This document shows positions 55,538-64,000 of a DNA stretch of 64,000 nt, one piece after another. The notes under the pieces are model-generated. The model was not told where the DNA came from. It saw nothing but the letters and a program-made list of their open reading frames with translations, and made no database searches. The stretch comes from Methylobacterium sp. WL119 (lineage in GTDB: Bacteria > Pseudomonadota > Alphaproteobacteria > Rhizobiales > Beijerinckiaceae), in contig NZ_VRUU01000003.1 in assembly GCF_008039875.1 (NCBI RefSeq), forward strand, positions 62,001-126,000, given 5' to 3'. The translations under genes were made by a program, and so were the position numbers. The first letter of the stretch is position 1; the number at the start of each line of letters is the position of its first letter.

Positions 55538-55741
55538 ATGAGCGATACATCAACGAACATCCATCCGTACTCCCTGGAGATCATTCCCCCGAAGGCCGAC
55601 GGCGGCTCGTATCAGTGGGCCATCCGCAAGAATGGCAAGCTGACCCAGCGCTCCGACCGGAGCCTGCCGAGCGAGGCGAAGGCCCGCGAGAGCGGCCTCG
55701 GCCAGATCGAGAAGCTGCTGTCGGGCGTCGGCGACCGCTAA
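55538..55741 (+). CDS. Small hypothetical protein, probably translated from a leaderless message
   Basis: 67 aa (MSDTSTNIHPYSLEIIPPKA). Mixed beta-alpha with the core YQWAIRKNGKLTQRSDRSLP, then SEAKARESGLGQIEKLLSG, which resembles the short UPF/DUF1508-like pattern of stress peptides. The promoter position leaves almost no 5' leader. A hairpin closes it 29 bp downstream. No homologue named. Confidence 0.7.
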   Translation: MSDTSTNIHPYSLEIIPPKADGGSYQWAIRKNGKLTQRSDRSLPSEAKARESGLGQIEKLLSGVGDR

Positions 55742-55769
55742 GGCCCGCGACCCTTCGATTTGCGAGACA

Positions 55770-55804
55770 GGAACGGCGCGGCCCCCCAGGGTCCGCGCCG
55801 TTCC
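55770..55804 (+). terminator. Hairpin after the small gene 55538-55741
   Basis: Perfect 12-bp stem GGAACGGCGCGG/CCGCGCCGTTCC with an 11-nt loop. Only three T after GC follow, so termination is probably weak or protein-assisted. Confidence 0.55.
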
Positions 55805-55901
55805 GCTTTCCGGGCGTCGTCGTCGCCGCATCCCCGGGCCGGACGACAGGGTTCGACCGCAGGACGGTTGCCATGTCCGCCCCGGCGCCAATGTAAGGCT
55901 C

Positions 55902-56096
55902 ATGCTCGAAACGAACCGCCAAGCCCAGACCATCGTCGCCAAGCCGGACGCGCCGCCGACCCTGGACGCGCTGACGCGCCAGCGCCTCGGGCGCCATCTC
56001 CAGGCGCTCTACGAGCCGGTGATCGACGAAGCGCTCGATCCACGCCTGGCCGAATTGATGCGGCAGCTCGACGACGATCGACAGGGCGGTTCCTGA
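55902..56096 (+). CDS. NepR-like anti-sigma factor
   Basis: 64 aa matching the NepR layout: a variable N-terminus (about 1-25), then LTRQRLGRHLQALYEPVIDE and ALDPRLAELMRQLDD, the two helices that clamp the EcfG sigma factor (consensus IGR-LR--Y--V--EP-PDRF--LL--LD). The fit is good but the EP-PD turn reads DEALDP, so this may be a paralogue rather than the main NepR. In the general stress response NepR holds EcfG until phosphorylated PhyR takes it away. No phyR or ecfG gene is next to it here, which is unusual. Confidence 0.75.
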   Translation: MLETNRQAQTIVAKPDAPPTLDALTRQRLGRHLQALYEPVIDEALDPRLAELMRQLDDDRQGGS

Positions 56097-56189
56097 CGCC
56101 GCGTTCCGAAGCGGGGGGAACGCTGCGCTCCGTCATCGGTACGGAACGTCCGACGCTTGCATGGTGCGTCGCAACGCACTATTGGTGCG

Positions 56190-56281
56190 TTGCGGGATAG
56201 CGATGGCGTCGCAGTCCTGCTGCCCATCTTGGGCGTTTCCTCCCTAGACTTCGGGCCGCTCCTTTCGGGGCGGCCTTTTTT
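56190..56281 (+). ncRNA. Candidate small RNA of the MmgR/alpha-r14 type
   Basis: About 92 nt ending in a strong intrinsic terminator. It holds the single-stranded motif TTTCCTCCCTAGACTTCGG, the anti-Shine-Dalgarno-like CCUCCC segment typical of the rhizobial MmgR/alpha-r14 (suhB) RNAs, followed directly by the terminator hairpin, as in that family. The 5' end is approximate; a -35-like TTGCAT at 56157 with TATTGG at 56180 would start it near 56192. An upstream hairpin CAACGCAC-TATTG-GTGCGTTG (56172-56192) overlaps this promoter. Family assignment is by eye. Confidence 0.6.
56253..56281 (+). terminator. Intrinsic terminator of the sRNA
   Basis: Stem GGCCGCTCC/GGGGCGGCC (one G-U) around TTTC, followed by TTTTTT. 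Confidence 0.85.
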
Positions 56282-56441
56282 CTGTCCGGGCCGTCGCGTC
56301 GACCGGGGACGACACGTCCTGGCAAGCGCGCTGATGCGCGATCCGGCGGACGGCGTTATCCTCGTCCGGCCGAAGCTGCGACCCGAACCTCGGTCCGACG
56401 GAGCGGATGCCCGGCCCCACCGCGTGCGAGGGACTCGACGC

Positions 56442-56732
56442 ATGAGCAACGTGATTCGTCCCACCTTCGGCCGCCAGCCGCATCCCGTCGACGCGGAGTC
56501 CGACGAGGCGGCCTATCAGCCGCTTCGGGTCTACGGCGAGGCCGCCGGCCACGTCGTCGCCCTGGTCGAGGATCCCGACGCGCCGGCCGGCGCCGTGCTC
56601 AAGGTCGTGGTCGGGCCGCTTTCGGGAAACATCGTCGAGGCCGTCGCGGTCCTGCCCCGGACGGAAGCCGGCGAGATCGATGCCGAGCTCGTCGGCATGG
56701 CGGTGCTGCGCACCCTCGCGCTGATGGATTAG
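56442..56732 (+). CDS. Hypothetical protein
   Basis: 96 aa from the ATG at 56442 (MSNVIRPTFGRQPHPVDAES). The core is a beta-rich domain, GEAAGHVVALVEDPDAPAGA then VLKVVVGPLSGNIVEAVAVL, and a C-terminal helix (ELVGMAVLRTLALMD). Homologous small proteins are seen in Methylobacterium. No signal peptide; function unknown. It stands alone before glnE. Confidence 0.7.
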   Translation: MSNVIRPTFGRQPHPVDAESDEAAYQPLRVYGEAAGHVVALVEDPDAPAGAVLKVVVGPLSGNIVEAVAVLPRTEAGEIDAELVGMAVLRTLALMD

Positions 56733-56878
56733 GGCGTCGGCCCGGGAAAGCCGCCGTTGCCGGTGCGCCGAGACGCGGCAACCGCATCCCCAAAGGCGCG
56801 GCGATCGGGTAGCGTGTCGCCCGATCGGAGGACCGCCCGGCAACCTCCCCCATCCCGGCCACGGACGGGTCGAACCCC

Positions 56879-59797
<2,919 letters not shown>

Positions 59798-59923
59798 CGT
59801 CGCCGCATCGTTCGACGCCGAACGACTTTGCCGAGCTTCAAGGCGGGTATCGTAGGTTGTGGAAATCTGCCACAACCTTGACCGCTCGGCATCACCACTG
59901 ATGTCGCGCGGTCGGAGACCATC

Positions 59924-62352
59924 GTGAACGACGCACCGCGCCCCACCGACCTGAGGACCCTCGCCACAGCGGCACCCGGGGCGGGGCAGCGCCGGTTCGC
60001 CGGCCTCGCCTGCGCGGCCTTCACCGCGCTGTCCTTCGCGCTGCTCCCCGTCGCAGGCCGCCCGATGGTCCCGATGCCGGGCTTCGTGGCGAGCTATCAG
60101 TCCGCGCTCGTCGTCGTCTACGCGGTGACCACCGTGCTGTTCTTCGCGCAGTACGGCCGCACCCGCTCGGTGCCGCTGCTGGTGCTCTCGGCAGGCAGCC
60201 TCTACGTGACGCTGATCGTCGCGGTTCAGCTTCTCAGCTTTCCGAACGTGTTCGGTGCCGACCGCATCCTCGGCTCGAGCCCGGCGACGACGACGTGGCT
60301 CTGGACCCTGTGGCATCTCGGGCCGCCGCTGTTCGCGCTCCCCTACGCGATCATGGAGGGCGACGGCCGTACGAGGCTGATCGAACCCGACCGATCCGCG
60401 CGTGCCGGGATCGCCACGGCGATCGGCGTCGCGGCGGCGGTAGCCGGCCTGAGCTACCTCGTGGTCGCCCATGTCGATCGGCTGCCGACGACGGTCGTCG
60501 GCGACGACTACTGGGCGCTGACCACCTCCGGCATCGGGCCGGCGGTCGTCGCGCTCACCCTGGCCTCGCTGGCGATCCTCTGCTGGACGACGCGCCTGCG
60601 CAGCCTGCTCCAGCTCTGGCTCGCGGTCTCGCTGTTCCTGCTGCTCCTCGACAACCTCGTGACGCAGACGGGCGCGGCGCGCGGCACCGTCGGTTGGTTC
60701 GCCGGGCGGATCGAGGCGCTGATATCGGGCGTCGTCGTCCTGTGTGCCTACCTGCGCAAGGTCGATCTGCTCTACGGCCATGCCGAGCGCATCGCCGAGG
60801 CGCGCGAGCGCCAGCGCGCCGACCTCCAGGGCGCACGCGACCACCTCGCCATCGCGCTGGACGCCGCCGACATGGGCGACTGGGAGTTCGACCTCGCCGC
60901 CGGCGCCTCCCGCCGGAGCCTGCGCCATGATGCGATCTTCGGATACGACGCCCTGCAGCCGCGCTGGGACGTCGCGACGACCCTCGCCCACGTCGTCCGC
61001 GAGGATCGCGACGTCGCGGAGGCGGCCTTCGCCGCCGTCGCCGCCACCGGATCGCTCGACCTGCAATGCCGCATCCTGCGCGCCGGCGACGGCGCGACGC
61101 GCTGGATCGAGCTCAAGGGCCGGGCGGCGCGGGACGAGGCCGGCCGGGCGACCGGCCTCGCCGGAATCGTCGTCGACGTCACCGCCCGCCAGGACGCGGA
61201 CGAACGCCTGTATCAGGCTCAGAAGATGGAGGCGATCGGCCAGCTCACCGGCGGCATCGCGCACGACTTCAACAACCTGCTGACCATCGTCATCGGCAAC
61301 CTCGACATGATCGTCCGGCGCCCGGGCGACGCGCAGCGGGTGGAGCGCCTCGCCGGCTCGGCGATGACCGCGGCGCGGCGCGGCGCGGTGCCGAGGTGAC
61401 CGAGAAGCTGCTGTCCTTCTCGCGCCGGCAGGTGCTGCGGCCCGAGACGGTGAACCCGAACCGTCTGCTGAAGGATTTCCACACCCTGCTGCAGCGCGCC
61501 GTCGGCGAGACCATCGCCGTCGAATTCGACCTCGACCCCGCGCTCGATCCGGTGCGGCTTGACCCCGGTCAGTTCGAGAGCGCGATCCTCAACCTCGCGG
61601 TCAACGCCCGCGATGCGATGCCGTCCGGCGGCCGCCGTCTGATCCGGACCGAGAACCTGACCGTGACGGGCGAACCGGGTGCCGCGCCGCCGGAACTCGC
61701 GCCCGGGCACTACGTCCACGTCGCGGTCAGCGACACCGGCCTGGGCATGGAGGCCGGCACCGCTTCGCGCGCCTTCGAGCCGTTCTTCACCACGAAGGAA
61801 GTCGGCAAGGGCACCGGCCTCGGGCTGAGCCAGGTCTACGGGTTCGCGCGCCAGGGCGGCGGGCAGGTCGTGCTGCAAAGCGAGGTCGGCACGGGCACGA
61901 CCGTGTCGATCTACCTGCCGCATTCGAAGGAGCAGCCCGCATCGGCCCGTCCCGAGGGCCCGATGCCGCTGCGCCGAGCGACCGACGGCGAGGTGATTCT
62001 CGTGGTCGAGGACGAGCCGGCGGTGCTCGACATGGCGGTCGAGAGCCTGAGCGAGCTCGGCTACCGCACCCTGACCGCGACCCGTGCCGCCGAAGCGCTC
62101 GCCCGCCTGCAGGGGCCGGAGCGGGTCGACATCCTGTTCTCCGACGTGGTGATGCCGGGCGGCATGAACGGGGTACAGCTCTCCGTCGCAGCGCGTCGCC
62201 TCCGGCCGGACCTGCGCGTGTTGCTCGCCTCCGGCTACACGGCGTCCGCGTTCGGCGAGGACGGCCTGCCGGCCGACCTGCCCCTGCTTAACAAGCCCTA
62301 CGGCCGCGAGGATCTGGCCGACAAGCTGCGGGTGGTCATGGGGCGGCGCTGA
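59924..62352 (+). pseudogene. MASE4 hybrid histidine kinase interrupted by a frameshift
   Basis: The first frame (59924-61399) codes a MASE4 membrane sensor (about 20-290, eight hydrophobic segments, [20 protein letters not shown]), a PAS-like domain (about 305-425) and the phospho-acceptor helix [12 protein letters not shown] (about 444). It stops at [12 protein letters not shown]. The second frame (overlapping to 62352) continues with [16 protein letters not shown], the HATPase domain (NLAVNARDAMP, DTGLGM, GKGTGLGLS) and a receiver domain with VVEDEPAVLD and LFSDVVMPGG. The shift lies in a CGGCGCGGCGCGG run near 61375-61395, with about 5 extra bases. The coding is otherwise intact, so it is a recent mutation, a phase-variable repeat or a sequencing error. 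Confidence 0.85.
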
Positions 62353-63439
62353 GGCGCGCCCGGCGGTCGAGGAACCACGCCAGCGCGATCATCGCCGCGA
62401 GGCCGCCGAGGTTGACGCCCACCTGCAGCGGCCAGCTCGGCCCGAAGGTGCGGTAGCTGATCCGCCCGATCAGCGCCGCGAGGCAGCCCAGCGCGAACAC
62501 TTCGAGCGAATGGCGCCCGCACCATTCGAGCGGCCGCAGGCGCGGGCTCGTCGCGAGGCGGTGGAGCACGGGAGAGCCGAACAGGAGGTAGATCAGCGCG
62601 AGGATGTGCAGGAGCCGCAGCGGCGAGACCCGGGCCTTGTCCGGCACCGCCATTTCGAACGGCCTCATATCGGGCAGGCCGAAGACGTCCCAGGGGACGG
62701 CCTGGAACAGCGAGACGGCGAGATAGGCCCAGCACGCCGCCGTGAGCCAGGCGCGGCGCGGCAGCAGTCCGTCGCCGGCCGCGACCATCACGGCGAGCGC
62801 CATCCCGATCGCGAACAGGAACTGCCAGGCGAACGGGTTGAAGTACCAGCCGTCGTCGGCCGCCGCGTTCGGCAGGTTGAGGGCCGGGTCGAGGTTGGCC
62901 AGCACCCAGACCAGGCCCGACAGGCTCAGCACCGCCCAGACGCTGCGGCGGATGCCGGCATAGTAGAGCGGAAACGCCGCCAGCAGCACGATGTAGAGCG
63001 GCAGGATGTCGAGGTAGTTCGGCAGGGCGTTGAGCAGGAGCCCGCGCCACAGGCCGGACCACAACCCCATCTGCAGCAGCGGCGCGACCCCGAAGCGCGG
63101 GACGAGGCCGGTCGCGTCCATCCAAGCGCGCACGATCAGCAGGGTGGCGAGCAGCAGGCCGGCCTGGAACACGTAGATGCGCAGGCACCGCATCGCGATC
63201 CGCTTCAGGGTCTCCGGCACGCCCGCCCGCCGGAACAGGCCGCCATAGGCCACCGTCGCCGAGTAGCCCGCAAACAGAACGAACAGCTCCGCGGCATCCG
63301 AGAAGCCGAGATTGTGCGGCGTGATCAGCGCCGGCGCGTTGTTCGGGATGTGGTCGATGAAGATGATCAGCAGGGCGAGGCCGCGCAGGACGTCGACGCG
63401 CGGGTCGCGCTTACGCGACGCAGGTGCGGGATCGGTCAC
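62336..63439 (-). CDS. opgC: OpgC-like acyltransferase/membrane protein
   Basis: 367 aa from a GTG at 63439 (VTDPAPASRKRDPRVDVLRG). About ten membrane segments. N-terminal motif RDPRVDVLRGLALLIIFIDH and HNLGFSDAAELFVLFAGY are those of the OpgC_C family, which adds succinyl groups to osmoregulated periplasmic glucans. The conserved His/Asp (DHIPN) and SDAAE residues are present. Its stop overlaps the end of the histidine-kinase region by 17 bp (convergent). No opgG/opgH neighbours. Confidence 0.88.
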   Translation of the reverse strand: MTDPAPASRKRDPRVDVLRGLALLIIFIDHIPNNAPALITPHNLGFSDAAELFVLFAGYSATVAYGGLFRRAGVPETLKRIAMRCLRIYVFQAGLLLATLLIVRAWMDATGLVPRFGVAPLLQMGLWSGLWRGLLLNALPNYLDILPLYIVLLAAFPLYYAGIRRSVWAVLSLSGLVWVLANLDPALNLPNAAADDGWYFNPFAWQFLFAIGMALAVMVAAGDGLLPRRAWLTAACWAYLAVSLFQAVPWDVFGLPDMRPFEMAVPDKARVSPLRLLHILALIYLLFGSPVLHRLATSPRLRPLEWCGRHSLEVFALGCLAALIGRISYRTFGPSWPLQVGVNLGGLAAMIALAWFLDRRARLSAAP

Positions 63440-63829
63440 GCGGGCAGTCGGAGGAGGGCGCAGGGCATCGGCATCTCGGAAGGCGTCGCCGCATGCTCTC
63501 GCACGCGGCGGGCCGGTCGAGCCAGCGCGCATCGCGGCGGCGCAGGCGCGATCCGATCACGATCGAACGACGGCCGGCCGGAGCGTCCGCGGGAGACGGC
63601 CGCAAAGCGGTCTTCGCGTGAGCCGACCGTGTACGGCCCCTACATCGCCAGGGCGCAATCGCGCCCGGCATTTCAACCGCCTTGCGCGGAGCGGCGTCGG
63701 GGCCGAATGACAGAAAGCGGCAGGATAATACGTTTCGCAGGCCTCTTCAGGTCTGGTATATTGCATACCTGCTGAATCGATGCATGATGCAGACACGCGA
63801 ACAGAGAGTCGCAGGCGGAGGAGACCGGG
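63440..63829. other. Intergenic region between opgC and oxlT
   Basis: About 390 bp with no supported gene. The left half is GC-rich; the right half (63700-63800) is AT-richer and holds the palindrome at 63755 and a TGCATGATGCA element near 63781, so it probably contains the oxlT promoter. Confidence 0.45.
63755..63769. promoter_or_regulatory. Operator-like palindrome upstream of oxlT
   Basis: GGTAT-ATTGC-ATACC, a perfect 5-bp inverted repeat with 5-bp spacer inside TGGTATATTGCATACCTG. The shape suits a GntR/FCD-type regulator of organic-acid genes. The oxlT start is 61 bp downstream. Confidence 0.45.
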
Positions 63830-64000
63830 ATGGAACGTCAGGACGCCCCTGCGGCGAAATGGTGGCAGCTCGCCTTCGGCGTGCTCTGCATGGCGATGAT
63901 CGCCAACCTTCAATACGGCTGGACGCTGTTCGTCGACCCGATCGACGCGGACCACCATTGGGGAAGGGCCTCGATCCAGCTCGCCTTCACCGTCTTCGTC
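63830..64000 (+). CDS. oxlT: Oxalate/formate antiporter (MFS), N-terminal part
   Basis: 57 codons before the window ends. Starts after GGAGGAG with MERQDAPAAKWWQLAFGVLC; the first membrane helix carries CMAMIANLQYGWTLFVDPI and the next segment HHWGRASIQLAFTVFV. This is the conserved beginning of the OxlT family, which exchanges external oxalate for internal formate. Methylobacterium grows on oxalate with this kind of carrier. The following genes lie outside the window. Confidence 0.85.
   Translation, partial: MERQDAPAAKWWQLAFGVLCMAMIANLQYGWTLFVDPIDADHHWGRASIQLAFTVFV

Overview
The window looks like chromosome of a high-GC alphaproteobacterium in the Hyphomicrobiales, most probably Methylobacterium or a close relative. 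The main clues are the strong G/C third-position bias, a circularly permuted two-piece tmRNA gene (26620-26980), the rplM-rpsI-argC linkage, a type-2 ArgC, TIGR02300/DUF2312/DUF1275-type proteins, a NepR-like anti-sigma factor, EcfG-type promoters and an oxalate/formate antiporter. No insertion sequence, phage, integrase or CRISPR array was seen. The genus is inference; the class is well supported.

Left part (1-11 kb): the end of an inositol monophosphatase gene and apt lead into the conserved rpmH-rnpA-yidC-yihA cluster, which carries ribosomal protein L34, RNase P protein, membrane insertase and ribosome-assembly GTPase. DUF423, a maltose acetyltransferase-like enzyme, a Ser/Thr phosphatase, clpB and a MOSC protein follow.

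The most unusual biosynthetic locus is at 11.4-20.2 kb on the minus strand. A single-module, highly reducing type I polyketide synthase (KS-AT-DH-degenerate MT-ER-KR-ACP, 2478 aa, no thioesterase) is translationally coupled to a PLP-dependent alpha-oxoamine synthase. The expected logic is chain building, then release by decarboxylative condensation with an amino acid to give a sphinganine-like or other alpha-amino ketone. Next comes a polysaccharide block (20.5-25.2 kb): UDP-glucose dehydrogenase, a double-domain GT2 glycosyltransferase and an unrecognised 348-aa protein.

Centre (25-45 kb): tRNA-Val, ssrA, and a two-gene oxidoreductase unit in which a GMC flavoprotein follows a fusion of an alpha/beta hydrolase with a gluconate-dehydrogenase small-subunit domain. 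Then come rplM-rpsI, argC, argB, a HAD nucleotidase with a zincin-like protein, an O-antigen ligase-like membrane protein, a WD40 protein, a response regulator, selO, tRNA-Met and a CDP-diacylglycerol pyrophosphatase.

Right part (45-64 kb): an accessory-looking stretch of small hypothetical genes. It includes a decayed short-chain dehydrogenase, an AT-rich patch before a GT1 glycosyltransferase, an SPFH protein, a NepR-like protein followed by a candidate MmgR-type sRNA, and a probably leaderless small gene. It then returns to housekeeping with glnE, a frameshifted MASE4 hybrid histidine kinase, opgC, and the start of oxlT behind a palindromic operator-like site. EcfG-type (general stress response) promoter matches precede at least three small genes, which fits the NepR-like gene in the same window.
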